Source of the DNA: Ehretia macrophylla
Lineage: Eukaryota > Streptophyta > Magnoliopsida > Boraginales > Ehretiaceae
DNA: 64,000 bases
NCBI GenBank assembly: GCA_037974665.1
Contig: CM075766.1
Coordinates: 44,691,569 to 44,755,568 of the forward strand
Direction of reading: 5' to 3'
Made by a program: the position numbers and the translations under genes. The first letter of the stretch is position 1. Every line of letters begins with the position of its first letter. Positions 12,481 through 24,559 of this stretch are shown here, piece by piece. The notes beneath the pieces were generated by a model that was not told where the DNA came from, did not search any database, and worked only from the letters and a program-made list of their open reading frames with translations.

Positions 12481-14605
12481 CACTGGATGCAGAAGAGCTA
12501 CCTGATACTACAACTATTGTGGAAGGTACCTTTCTTCTCAATACTCAGCCAGTTAAAGTTTTGATTGATCCCGAAGCTACACATTCATTTATAACTCCTG
12601 CATGTGCACGATCTGTGAATGTTTGCATTGATAAACTGCCGCATGAAGTTGAAGTTAGTACGCCTTTGGGTGCAAAATTTGTTACTGAGTCTATTTGCAA
12701 ATCTTGTGATATATGTATTGAGAACCGTAAATTTCCTACTGATTTAATTATATTGCCATTCCGTTACTTTGAAATCATTTTGGGAATGGACTGGTTGGGG
12801 AAGTACTATGCTTAGTTGGATTGTAGAACAAAGATTGTTTATCTTTAGGTTCCTAATCTACCGGTACTGGAGATTGTTGGGAATTGCAGGGTTGCCCGAA
12901 TTCCTCTTTTATCAGCGATCAAGACTTCTAAGTTGTTGAATAAGGGTTGTGAAGCTTACTTAGCTTATTTGATCAATCAGCCTACTGATAAGTTGAGTTT
13001 GAATGAGGTTCCGATTGTTAGAGACTTCCCTGGTGTATTTCCCGAGGAATTACAGGGTTTACCACTGGATAGGCAGATTGAGTTCGTGATTGATCTTGTG
13101 CCAGGCACTACGCCAATTTCTAGGAGTCCTTATAGAATGGCATCGGCTGAACTTCAGGAGTTAAAAATTCAGCTTCAGAACTTGCTTGAGAAAGGGTTTA
13201 TACAACCTAGTTCTTCATCATGGGGTACGCCTTTGTTGTTTATGAGGAAGAAAGACGGCACGCTACGGTTATGTATTGATTACAGGGGACTTAATCAAGT
13301 CACGATTAAGAACAAATACCCCTTGCCGTTGATTGAAGAATTGTTTGACCAGTTGCAGGGTGCGAGTGTTTACTCTAAATTTGATTTGAGGCAGGGTTAC
13401 TATCAACTTAGGATTCGGGGTGACGATATACCAAAGACGGCATTCAGGACTAGATATGGCCACTATGAATTTGTTGTATTGCCGTTTGGATTGACGAATG
13501 CTCCAGCCGCATTCATGGACTTGATGCAGAGAGTTTTCCGACCTTATCTTGATCAATTTGTCGTAATCTTTATTGACGACATTTTAGTGTACTCGAAGAA
13601 TGAGGCTGAACATGAGCAACACTTGAGGATTGTGCTACAGACTTTGCAAGAAAACAAGCTTTTTGCTAAATTCAGCAAGTGTGCATTCTGGTTGAATCAG
13701 ATATCTTTTCTAGGCCATATCATTTCAGATCAATGAATTTCAGTAGATCCAGCTATGATTGAAGTTGTTTCATCTTGGAAGAGACCTGAGACGGTGTCAG
13801 AGATTCGGAGTTTTCTTGGATTGGCAGGTTACTACCGGAGGTTTGTTAAAGACTTTTCCAAATTTCTGGACCTTTGAGCCAGTTGACTCGGAAGAAAGTT
13901 GCTTACAACTGGGATGCCAAATGTGAATCCAATTTCCAAGAATTGAAGAAGAGACTAACTACAGCTCCTATACTAGCTTTACCTGAAGGAACAGAAAACT
14001 TTGTTGTCTATAGTGATGCATCTAAAGAAGGTTTGGGCTGTGTTTTAATGCAGAATGGTAAGGTGATTGCTTATGCTTCCAGGAAGTTGAAACCTTATGA
14101 AGTCAATTACCCTACACATGATCTGGAGTTAGCTGCAGTTGTGTTTGCTTTGAAGAAGTGGCGTCACTACTTGTGGGGTAGCAGATTTGAAATTGTTACT
14201 GACCACAAGAGTCTTAAGTATTTGTTTTCACAGAAGGATCTGAATATGAGGCAGCGAAGATGCTAGAGCTATTGAGTGGTTATAACTACTCTATTAACTA
14301 CGTGCCAAGTAAGGCAAATGTTGTCGCTGATGCTTTGAGCCGAAAGGCTACTATTGCAAGCTTAATTATCAAGGATTGAGAGACTTTGGAAGAAATTTGT
14401 TCATGGAAACCAGAAGCTACTGAGGTAGGGATTCGATTTGCTAGTTTGCAGATTCAGTCAGGGTTGCTAGCACAAATCAGAGAGGCTCAGAAGACTGATC
14501 CTCACATCTTGAAGATCAAAGAAAAATCAAAAGGGGGAGAGTCGGAGTTTAAATTACATGCAGATGGTATCTTCAGATTCAGGGATAGGGTGTGTGTTCC
14601 TAGGT
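12481..14605 (+). pseudogene. Chromovirus pol (PR-RT-RNase H, truncated at IN), element D
   Basis: Protease region at about 12530-12815: the usual VLIDSGATHSF motif reads VLIDPEATHSF (about 12559), so Ser-Gly of the active site is Pro-Glu. RT is open from 12933 to 13736 with LCIDYRGLN, the LPFGLTNAP run and FIDDILVYS near 13570. RNase H (about 13870-14266) shows [17 protein letters not shown] and TDHKSL. Stops at 12813, 12847 and 13734, and frameshifts near 13870 and 14265. A piece of the pre-integrase segment ends at RDRVCVP near 14600, where the element is cut. Confidence 0.92.
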
Positions 14606-14847
14606 CGGGAAGAGCTTGTTACCAACCTTTATAGGCTTAGGCTTGACCTGCTCGGCAAAAAAATGGCCTTTCTGAGTACGAGGTCACCAACCTTAATAGG
14701 CTTAGGCTTGACCTGCTTGGCAAAGGCTTTTTCCATGACAGCTTTGCTGGCCAGCATTATGATTTAAGCTTTAGCTCGGAGCTCTTCGGCGAGGTCGAGC
14801 TCTTCACGGATCAATGCTCCGTTTATTGCTGGATCATGGCGGAAGGT
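14606..14847 (-). pseudogene. Tat element A, 3' end of pol (integrase C-terminus) between elements D and C
   Basis: Homologous to B 34864-35075 on the minus strand (chromodomain-less integrase tail: the region reading LRxKAQIRMLA in B). Near 14620-14655 it differs from B: about 30 bases have been replaced by a second copy of the nearby run CAACCTTxATAGGCTTAGGC. AAGGT at 14843-14847 is the left target site of element C. Confidence 0.85.
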
Positions 14848-16520
14848 AGTGAAACTCCAATTTTTGTCTTTACCTCAATTTGCGTGTCTTTATCTCGATT
14901 TACGTGTTTTTATCTCGATTTGTATGTCTTTGTCTCGATTTACGTGATTTGACCTATTTATGTATTATATGAGTTAGAATGTGATAATTCTGTGATTTAT
15001 ATTCCTATTACATGCTAAGTGTGCATTCATAAAATTTTCATAAAAAAAGGGCATTAAAAATTTTATCGTCGGTTTTTATGAATAGTATTTTTGTGAATAG
15101 CATAAATTTTTATTTTCGGGTATTAAAAGTTGAGTTGTTGGCTATTTGTTGAATATTTTGAGTTGTAGTGGTTGGAATCGATTGTCGTCGATTTGTAAAA
15201 GTTTGTTAAATACGTGGTAGTACTGTTGTAATGCCGAAATTTTGATTGCGATGTTGGTGTGAAAGTTCAGAAATTTCAGCCAAGGTGCATTGGTTTTAGG
15301 GTTGTTGGGCTTGATTTAGATGTATTTTGGTTGGTTTTCGAGGGGGCTAATGTAGTTGATTGAGTGGGTGAGTGATAGAAACTAGTTTGGAGTTGTTTGA
15401 ATTAGTAGAATATAAGTTATGATTATTAGAAGTTTAGGTTTTCTTTCTTTAAAATGTTGATATATGCCTTTAGTTGTTTGGGTGGTGTTTGAGTGATTGA
15501 ATTGTGAGTTGTTAATGGTTAAACTAGGGTTTCATTATGTGGTTTAATGCATGTTAAGTTGGATGGCCTATTATGTCATCTAACTTAGTTATTTAGTTGT
15601 TAACTGCTTAATTGATGTTATGTTGTTGAAATGATAATAATTGATGGATGATTAATTGATTATTGATTATTGATTATTGATTATTGATTGTGGATGAATC
15701 GAGAGATAGTCAACAGAAAAGGTTGTCCTCCTATGATTGAATGTTTATTATTATTGCTGAGTCTTGGTATATGTGTGCCACATCTCGGGCAGCATCGGGC
15801 TATCGGGTTGAAACCGGCATGACTACCATAGGCTACCCCCAGCTCGCATGACGGAGGTGTCATGGAGGGCGAGGCTAGAGATGTACCTCAGGTGCGTGAG
15901 TAATGGGGAATTATAAGAAGAACGGTTGAGATCGTGATGGCATTTGGAGCTACACCAACTAGAGTATCCTTTATTGAATGGTCATTATAGTTTATGTGCT
16001 TATATTGTTATTGATATTTATTGTGTGTTTACTGCTCAAAAGATGATTTCCAAGGAGTATAGTAAATACTGTTAGAGATCTATCGAATCTTCACTGGGCT
16101 TGTTTTATATAAGCTCACTCTCAATTATTGTATGCATGCAGGTATTACTGAGCCTGACTACGGGTACGTGCCTCTTGAAGAGGGAAATGTGCCATATGTG
16201 GATGAGTCTTATGTGCAGGAGTCATTGCCATGAGATTATCTTAGTTGTTGTAAAACAATGTATTGTATAACCTATTTTGAAATGTATGTATAGCCTATGT
16301 ACTAAATTGGAACGGAGGTGTATAACTATGAATGGATTGTTGAAGGAGTGATTATTGTATAATATGGTTGGGTTGTTTATTGTTGAATGTTTGTGGAGTT
16401 GGTTGTATGAATTGTGAAGAGGTTGGTTTAGAGTCTCGGTGTTTTAATTGCTGTCGTTATACTGCCGAAATTTCGTTGCGTCCTGACTGATTATAGGTAG
16501 GGTCGAGTTGGGGAGCGACA
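14848..16520 (+). repeat. 5' LTR of element C (1673 bp, internally deleted)
   Basis: Begins AGTGAAACTCC (TGTGAAACCCC in the other LTR) and ends GGGAGCGACA (GGGGCGTGACA in the other). It lacks about 0.65-0.7 kb that the 3' LTR has at 19491-20208; the break is near 15085-15098, where TGTGAATAG repeats a nearby motif. The terminal T-to-A and TGACA-to-CGACA changes suggest decay of both ends. Confidence 0.88.
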
Positions 16521-19287
16521 TTTAAGTGGTATCAGAGCACATGTTTAGCTGTCAGCTGGGGTATCCTCGGAATGTGGTTAGTGGTCTATGCATGCACTCG
16601 TATTAAGTGAAAGAAAAGTGAAACATATGTTAATATGTTTATGTGATTAGTTTACTTATGTGTCTAACTTTCTATGTGACCAATATGCTTTATGTGTTAA
16701 GTGAACTAATGTGGTCAATATGTTTTATGTGACAACGTGCCTTATGTACTCAATGTGTTGTAAATAATATGCATTATGTGATTAATGTGTATGATGTGAC
16801 AATTGTCTTTTATGTGATCAAAGTGCCTTGTGTAAAGTTCGTTGTTTATGTGGATTTAATTTTTTATAACTAGCTTATGTGAAACAACGTGCTTTAGGTG
16901 CTCAATGTACTTTAAGTGACCAATGTGAGTTACGTGATGAACTTGTCTTATGTGAAGTTTGTTGCTTATGTGACTTTAATTGTTTATAACTTACTTCTGT
17001 GATATTGGCTTTCTGTGTGTTGAATTGTGTGTTATGTGATAATGTTGTAATATACGATAATCATGTAATATGTTGTACTTGTTTTCATGAGATGTAATTG
17101 TATATATGCTATAATTGAGGGTGACTCTTTTGGGTGAAATAAAGATAGCTGCAAAAGCTTTCGGAACTAGAGGTAAGCCGTGATTTTGAATTATTATTAT
17201 TCTGGTAGTTTAGCATTGAGATTTTGATTGTTATCTTTATGGATTTTAGTCCCAGCTTAATGGATTGATCTTGATGTTCTTTTAGCGAGAATGAAGTTGT
17301 TCGAGGAAATAGTAATGTATCTTGATGATTATAATTACTTTTCTTGCCATGTTTAACTTGTTATTACTTGGAGATGAATTATAAGTTGAGGTTTCCATGA
17401 GGTTGTGATCATTCACTTTTGGAGTCTCAACTCAGATTATACTTTCTTGAAGTTATTTTAGAATGAATTTATTTGAGAAATTAATGATGTATATTTATGA
17501 ATGGAATAGATTGTGGTATAACATGTGAATATTTCTACTATTTGGGATTGCTATATTATTAATGGATATTTTGGAGTTTTGATCGTTAAACTTTGGAGCC
17601 AATTGGAGTAATTCTTGACTAAATTTACTTTATTCGAATATGTAATTGTTGGAAGATAGAATTATTTGAGGAAATAGGAATGTATTTCGGTGACTAAACA
17701 TTTACTTGCCTACATATCACTTTTGAGTTCTAGGTGGTATGACTTTTTAAGTTGTTGATTGGGGGTTCTCTTGTGTTATAATGAGTTAGTATGAATCTGT
17801 ATTGTGTTATTAGATTTTGGAGTCTTCGTTAGTAAATCTTGTTGGGTAATTAGTGATTTATCTTGTTTAGTGATTGGTCTGGTAGGGAATGTAAATTTTG
17901 GTGTGATTTATCTTGTTTGGTGATTGGTATGACTCCTTAGGTTCTCTAGATCTCTTTAGTGTCTTGTTTTGAAGAGAGATAGATTGTAGGATTTGACTTG
18001 TTGGTGTTTAAGTGTGTAGGTGGGACACCCTTCTTGTCCTTCATAATTCTATCGCTCTTATTATTCTCTTTTCTTCTATTCTCACTTATTTGAGAGAGAG
18101 TTACACTTTTCTAGCCTACCAATTGTTTCTTGAAAGTTTGCTTATTGGATTAATGGATCCTATACTCATTTGACATTGTTTCTATTCTTAACATTCATAT
18201 TTGCTTCTTATAGCAATGTCGCTTATTGGAGTTAAGGTTTGACACTTTTATATTTTATTATGTATCTCCAGCCATTGATTTCAATATTTCATTTCATTCT
18301 ATTATTATTCATTCGAAAGTAATTTTTCCTTTGGTATACCATTTTACTTGTTCGAATTTCACTTGCTTGATGTACTCCCTACCTAAGTACATCATTGTCA
18401 TTCTTGTTGATCTTTGTTAATCCCATTGTTTTAATATTAAATCCTGAGCCATTACTTTGCTTGTAATTGCTCATTTAATATACTCAGCACTGTCATTTCA
18501 TATTTATACTTCTTTGGTTATTGTGTGCTAAGATACTCATTATCTTGACACTCATATTTTCTATTGAATTAATCATCTCTTATTTCTTAATTTCATCTCG
18601 CCCAAGTACAACTTACTTGTTGGTTCCTTGAACAATCATCGAGAATTGAACTGTTTACTTGTTTATGAATGTTTGTTCAACATACTCAGTACTGTTTTGA
18701 CTCGTCATCATTCTTTGTTCGTACCTACTTAGCTGATAGTTGCTGAGACATTCCTTGTCTTAGTTATCACACTTTCTTATTAAACTATTAGCCTCTTGAT
18801 TCTCTAACTTGTTTGACCTCTTATTCACTTGATTGTTGGCTCGAATATGACTTTCCATATCCTTATTTCCTTATAAATTTTATAAGAGTCATATTCTGAC
18901 CAATGTCACTTTTGAGATATTCCCTTGATCAGTAATCATTCATGTTATCGTGAATGAGTTTTTAAACCCTCGGGGTGTTCATAGAGCTCTTTTGTGTAGT
19001 AGGCGATGATTGATAAGTAGCGGTGTCATGCTAAGACCTTGGAGTTGCAATTTTTTTCATATGCAATATGATGTTAGGTGGAAGAGAATTATGAATTGAA
19101 AATTGTCTTGGAATTATGATCATCAACTTGCAGTCAACGGAGTTTATTTCAATTGAGGTTTTTGTTTAAGTGTCATCCTAAGAGATAAATGAGAACTAAG
19201 AGATATATTGTTCAGTATAATGATTGAGGATTTAATTGTCTGTCAGTTCGAGAATTGCGCGGACGCAATTTCTTTAAGGGGGGAAGA
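16521..19287 (+). other. Internal non-coding region of element C
   Basis: Primer-binding site TGGTATCAGAGCA at 16527-16539 (tRNA-iMet). At 16610-17040 there is a diffuse array of short motifs around TTATGTGAC and CAATGTGC, recurring every 20-40 bases with many variants. The remainder is T-rich (about 17100-19000) with no domain I recognise. It ends in the purine run AAGGGGGGAAGA (about 19276-19287), the likely polypurine tract. Confidence 0.8.
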
Positions 19288-21610
19288 TGTGAAACCCCAG
19301 TTTTTGTCTTTATCTCGATTTACGTGTCTTTGTCTCGATTTACGTGATTTGACCTGTTTATGTGTTATATGAGTTAGAATGCATTAATTCTGTGATTTAT
19401 ATTCCTATTACATGCTAAGTGTGCATTCATGAAATTTTCATAAAAAAAAGGCATTGAAAATTTTATCGTCGGTTTTTGTGAATAATATTTTGAACACCTG
19501 TCCAATAAATTTTTTACAGGGGTGTTTTAAATGTTTTAAAACCTAGTCCTTGGGTATTAATAGACCCGTGTATGATTAAAACGGATTTGGAATCGGCTTT
19601 GGAATTTTAAAAGTTTTTACACTTTCTTTTGCAAGAAATTGAGTTTTAAGTCGACTTGGGTGAAAATGTTTGAATGTAAAACTTCTTGTCACCTAAGAAT
19701 AAACTACTTGAGATGGTTTAAGTGTCAATTTAATGTTTGAGCAAGAAATAGTCAAGAAACTAAATTAAAAGACTAGAAATAATTAAAAGACTAAATAAAA
19801 CTAACTTTGACCATTTTAAATTTGTTTGACCAAGGCATATATGCATCAACACACATTAGAATCAACACAAAACACCACAAGCACACACACAAGGTGGCCA
19901 AAACTCCATAGCTTTCCTTGAGAGTTTTTTCAAAAAAAAATTCAAAGAGATTTTTCATTAAAAGTTGCAATTAAAGGCCAAACTTCATCAACCAAAGCTT
20001 GATTCCACTTCTTGAGCATCCATTGAGCATCTTTCTAGCTTCATGACACATCAAAGGTGAGAGAAAAATTCTAGATCTCAAATGTCATTTTTTATGTTTT
20101 TGCGTATAATTGAATTTTGAACCGTTAGAAAGTTGAATTGATGTTATATTATTACTCAGTGCATGCTAAGGATCGTTTATATGCGTTTATATAAGATTTG
20201 AACCATTGTAGCATAAATTTTTATTTTCGGGTATTAAAAATTGAGTTGTTGGCTATTTGTTGAATATTTTGAGTTGTAGTGATTAGAATCGATTGCCGTC
20301 GATTTGTAAAAGTTTGTTAAATACGTGGTAGTACTGTTGTAATGCCGAAATTTTGATTGCGATGTTGGTACAAAAGTGCAAAAATTTCAGCCAAGGTGCA
20401 TTAGGGTTTTAGGGTTGTTAGGTTTGATTTAGATGTATTTTGGTTGGTTTCCGAGGGGGCTAATGTAGTTGATTGAGTGGGTGAGTGATAGAAAGTGGTT
20501 TGGAGTTGTTTGGATTAGTAGAATGTAAGTTATGATTATTAGAAGTTTAGGTTATCTTTCTTTAAAATGTTGATATATGCCTTTAGTTGTTTGGGTGGTG
20601 TTTGAGTGATTGAATTGTGAGTTGTTAATGGTTAGACTAGGGTTTGATTGTGTGGTTTAATGCATGTTAAGTTGGATGACCTACTTTGTCATCTAACTTA
20701 GTTGTTTAGTTGTTAACTGATTAATTGATGTTATGTTGTTGAAAAGTTATTAATTGATTGATGATTAATTGATTATTGATTATTGATGAACCGGGAGATA
20801 GTCAATGGAAAAGGTTGTCCTCCTGTGATTGAATGTTTATTATTATTGTTGAGTCTTGGTATGTGTGTGCCACCTCTGGGGCAGCATCGGGTTGTCGGGT
20901 TGAAACCGGTATGACTGCCATAGGCTACCCCCAGCTCGCATGACGGAGGTGTCATGGAGGGTAGGGCTAGAGAGGTACCTCGAGTGCGTGAGTAATGAGG
21001 AGTTATAAGAAGAACGGTTGAGATCGTGATGGCGTTTGGAGCTACACCAACTAGAGTATCCTTTATTGAATGGTCATTATAGTTTATGTGCTTATATTGT
21101 TATTGATATTTATTGTGTGTTTACTGCTCAAAGGATGATTTCCAAGGAGTATAGTAAATATTGTTAGAGATCTATCGAATCCTCACTGGGCTTATTTTAT
21201 ATAAGCTCACTCTCAATTATTGCATGCATGCAGGTGTTACTGAGCTTGACTACGGGTACGTGCCTCTTGAAGAGGGAAATATGTCATATGTGGATGAGTC
21301 TTATGTGCAGGAGTCATTGCCATGAGATTATCTTAGTTGTTGTTTTAATGTATTGTATAACCTATTTTGAAATGTATGTATAGTCTATGTACTAAGTTGG
21401 AACGGAGGCGTATAACTATGAATGAATTGTTGAATGAGTTATTATTGTATAATATGGTTGGGTTGTTTATTGTTGAATGTTTGTGGAGTTGGTTGTATGA
21501 ATTGTAAAAAGGTTGGTTTAGAGCCTCAGTGTCTTAATTACTGTCGTTATACTGCCGAAATTCTGTTGCGTCCTGACTAATTGTAGGTAGGGTCGAGTTG
21601 GGGCGTGACA
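19288..21610 (+). repeat. 3' LTR of element C (2323 bp, fuller copy)
   Basis: TGTGAAACCCC to GGGGCGTGACA. It is collinear with the 5' LTR except for the extra 19491-20208. That extra block holds TTTGACC motifs and a GTGAGAG-type junction seen also in the element D LTR, so it is original LTR sequence lost from the 5' copy. Confidence 0.88.
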
Positions 21611-22498
21611 AGGGTTCTACTGGTCGGAGACCTGTTCTCCACTGGCAGTACCGCTTAAGTACCAAAGGTCAGCTCAAAGGGAGATTCTCCCGTTGTCGAG
21701 CTGGTGGTGGTCCGTTGAGCCCACAGCACCCCGGGAAGAATCGATGCCCACTAGCCCTCTGCTTCATCCAGCTTGGTTTTCAGGCCCTGCAAAATGATTT
21801 GGTTAGTCCTTTCAACTTGGCCATTACTTTGAGAGTGAGCAATAGATGAGAATCTAAGGTCGACCCCGATCTCGGCACATTTCTCGAAAGCATGCACTGT
21901 CGAATTGCTTGCCGTGGTTAGTAATAATGACCTTTGGCACCCCAAATCGGCAAATGATATTTTTCCATACGAAATCCTAAGCTGCCTTTTATGTTATTCT
22001 AGCAACACCTTCAGCCTCAGGCCATTTGGTGAAGTAGTCTACAGCTACGAAGGCGTGCTTCTTTTGGCCAACACTGGTTGGCAATGGGCCGATGATATCT
22101 AGACCCCACTGATAGAATGGCCACGGGCTTATTATCACCGTGAGGTCTACCACTGGTTTCCTCTGTATATTGGTGAACCTTTGGCAGGTGTCACACTTTT
22201 TTACATACTCTTTGGTATCTTGTTCTAAGGTTGGCCAAAAATAGTCTTCCCTTAATGCCTTCCGAGCCAGAGCCTTGCCTCCCAAGTGGTTTCCACATAC
22301 CCCTTCATGGATCTCCCGGAGTACATAGTTTCCCTCCTTGGGCCCAACACACTTTAAGAGAGGCCAAGTGTAGGCTCTCTTGTAGAGTTGCCCGACAATT
22401 ATGACAAACCTTGAGACCTGTTTCATGAGTTTTTGAGCTGCTTTTTCATCCTCCGGGGTCATACCCCTTCCAAGTAGTCCACAAGTGGTTTGGTCCAA
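21611..22498 (-). pseudogene. Tat element A integrase (minus strand)
   Basis: Reading on the minus strand from 22498: the HHCC finger (HEGVCGNHLGGKA, then KKCDTCQRF near 22190), the DDE core starting PWPFYQWGLDIIG with VDYFTKWPE, and the E-helix SQSNGQVERTN near 21800. The open frame stops near 21989 and shifts at about 21945. The C-terminus is separated by element C. Integrase would join the cDNA to the genome; this copy is broken. Confidence 0.9.
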
Positions 22499-22554
22499 TT
22501 TGGGCTTAAATTGAGCTCTGCTACGGCTAGCATCCCCAACTGGATACTTGGTTC

Positions 22555-24543
22555 AGACACTTCTTCCACATGGACCAGTACAGGTCAGCTCTCGCCCAAG
22601 GCCAACCTAGACAGGGCGTTAGCCTTTATATTATCCTCCCTTGGAATTTGCTGTATCGTGAACCTTTTGGGCCCTGAGGTTAAATCCTTAACTCTGTTGA
22701 GGTAGGCCAGCATAGCATTGTCTTTGGCTTCGAACTCTCCCGATATCTGACTAGAAACCAATTGAGAGTCAGTGCTCAGGTCGACTGCTTGTGCCTCGAG
22801 CTGAGCAACATTTTTCAGCCCCGCGATCACTGCTTCGTACTCAGCTTCATTGTTGGACGCCGGAAAGGCGAACTTGAGGGAGTATTGGTGCTCATGCCGG
22901 GTCGGGTCGAGGATGACCACTCCGGCTCTACTTCCAGACTTCCCTGATGCCCCATCCACATGGACCTTCTACACATCCTCCGGGTCATGTTCGTCTCGGC
23001 CAGTACATTCCACCACAAAGTTTGCGATAGCTTGCGCTTTGATGGTTGTTCTGGGTTGGTAGGTGATGTCAAATTGACTCAGCTCAACTGCCCATTTCAG
23101 TAGCCTACCCGACGCCTCTGTCTTGTGCATGATGGACTTGAGCGGGGCATCCGTCACGACCTTGATTGGATGAGCATCAAAGTATGGTTTCAGCTTTCTT
23201 GCCACCGTGATGAGCGCAAGAGCGAGTTTTTCCAAGGAGGTATACCTCACCTCGGCCCCTTGCAAGATTTTGCTAACATAATAGACCGGCTTCTACTCAT
23301 TCCCTTCTTCGCGGAGTAGTGCCGCCGCCATTGCTGTCCCTGAACATACCAAGTATAGTACCAGCTACCTCCCCCACCTCAGGTCGGAATAGCAGGGGTG
23401 ACGAAACTAGATACCTTTTCAGCTCCTGAAAAGCATCCTGGCATTCCGTAGTCCATTCAAAATTCTTAGGATTCCTTAATATTTTGAACAGAGGAGCACA
23501 CTTGTCGGCCGACCTGGACATGAATCTGCTTAGCGTCGCGACCTTGCCCGCGAGCACCCAGACGTCCTTCACGTAGGTCGGCGGCACCAGGTCAAGTATC
23601 GCTTGAACCTTCTCTGGGTTGGCTTCTATTCCACCAGCTGTAACCATGAAGCCCAGAAACTTTCTTGCCTTGACGCCGAATGCGTACTTTTTCGGGTTCA
23701 GTTTTATCTCAAAGTGCTCTATTACGGCGAAGGCTTCAACCACGTCGGCTACATGGTCTTCCGCCTTTCTGCTCTTGACCAACATGTCATCTACATAGAT
23801 CTCCATATTTCTGCCAATCTGATTTTTGAAAACCTTGTTCACCATCCGAGTGTAGGTAGCTCCAGCATTCTTGAGGCCAAAAGGCATGACCTCATAGTAG
23901 TAGAGACCTTTATCGGTGGTAAAGGCAATCTTCTTTTTATCTTCGGGAGCCATTTTGATCTGGTTATAGCATTTGAAAGCATCCATGAAATAGAGTAGCT
24001 CGAACCCGGAGATGGCATCCACCATCTGATCAATCCGAGGTAGGGGAAAGCAATCCTTAGGCAGGCTTTATTGAGGTCAGTAAAGTCAATACACAATTTC
24101 CATCCACCTGAGAACTTGGTCATAAGCACCACGTTGGATAACCAGGTTGGGTATTGGATTTTCTTTATGTGGCCGACATCTACCAATTTGTCCACTTCTT
24201 TTGCTATGATTTGTTGCTTATCATAATGGAAGTGCTTGCGCTTCTGCTTTACTGGGTAATGATTTGTGTCGGCATTCAGGTGATGCTCAATCACTTCCCG
24301 GTCAATACCTGTCATGTCAGAGGCAGACCATGCAAATATATGTTCATTTTTCAGTAGAAATTGGCTTATACATTTCGTGAGATCGTCAGAGAGTTCACTC
24401 CCCACCTTCGCTCTCTTTGTTTCATCAGAGAGCTCCACCTCTTGAAGGTCTTCAGTTGGGCTTCCTCTTTTGGCATCCCTCTTTTCCTCGGGCAAATCTA
24501 GCCCACATCCAACCTGATATTTGGGACGGAGGGAATTTTTCAT
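22555..24543 (-). pseudogene. Tat element A reverse transcriptase and RNase H (minus strand)
   Basis: RT runs from 24543 down to about 23297: HIKKIQYPTWLSNVVLM, then LYYYEVMPFGLKNAGATY and IYVDDMLVKSR (about 23790). RNase H follows in 23265-22585 with VDGASGKSG, SNNEAEYEAVIAG and QIPREDNIKANALSRLA. Several frameshifts (about 24030, 23300, 22970) separate otherwise long open pieces. The adjacent order protease-RT-RNase H-integrase confirms Ty3/gypsy. Confidence 0.92.
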
Positions 24544-24559
24544 AACATTCCCGAGCTGA

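Larger units (their letters stand above)
8743..14605 (+). mobile_element. Truncated Tekay-like Ty3/gypsy chromovirus, element D
   Basis: A long 5' LTR (8743-11002), primer-binding site, gag and pol up to the start of integrase, all on the plus strand. The sequence then joins element A within TAGGTCGGGA (14601-14610), a run resembling AGGTCGGGG of element B at that place. The rest of integrase and the 3' LTR are missing. Domain order PR-RT-RNase H-IN, two zinc knuckles, tRNA-iMet primer and a long LTR ending GGGGCGTGACA fit a Tekay/Del-type element. The right edge is known only to within about 10 bases. Confidence 0.88.
14848..21610 (+). mobile_element. Non-coding LTR element C (LARD-like, Tekay-related)
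   Basis: LTRs at 14848-16520 and 19288-21610, primer-binding site 16527-16539, polypurine tract just before 19288, and an imperfect target-site duplication AAGGT/AGGGT in element A. The internal part (2.77 kb) has no gag or pol and no long ORF. The 3' boundary GGACGCAATTTCTTTAAGGG plus a G run resembles the end of Tekay/Del pol (ED-EIFF-KGG). So it is probably a deletion derivative that relied on an autonomous relative. Confidence 0.88.

Noticed and set aside
15681..15863. Minus-strand 60-codon ORF repeated at 20773-20955
   Set aside because: Both lie at the same place in the two LTRs of element C; similarity comes from the LTR, not from a gene.
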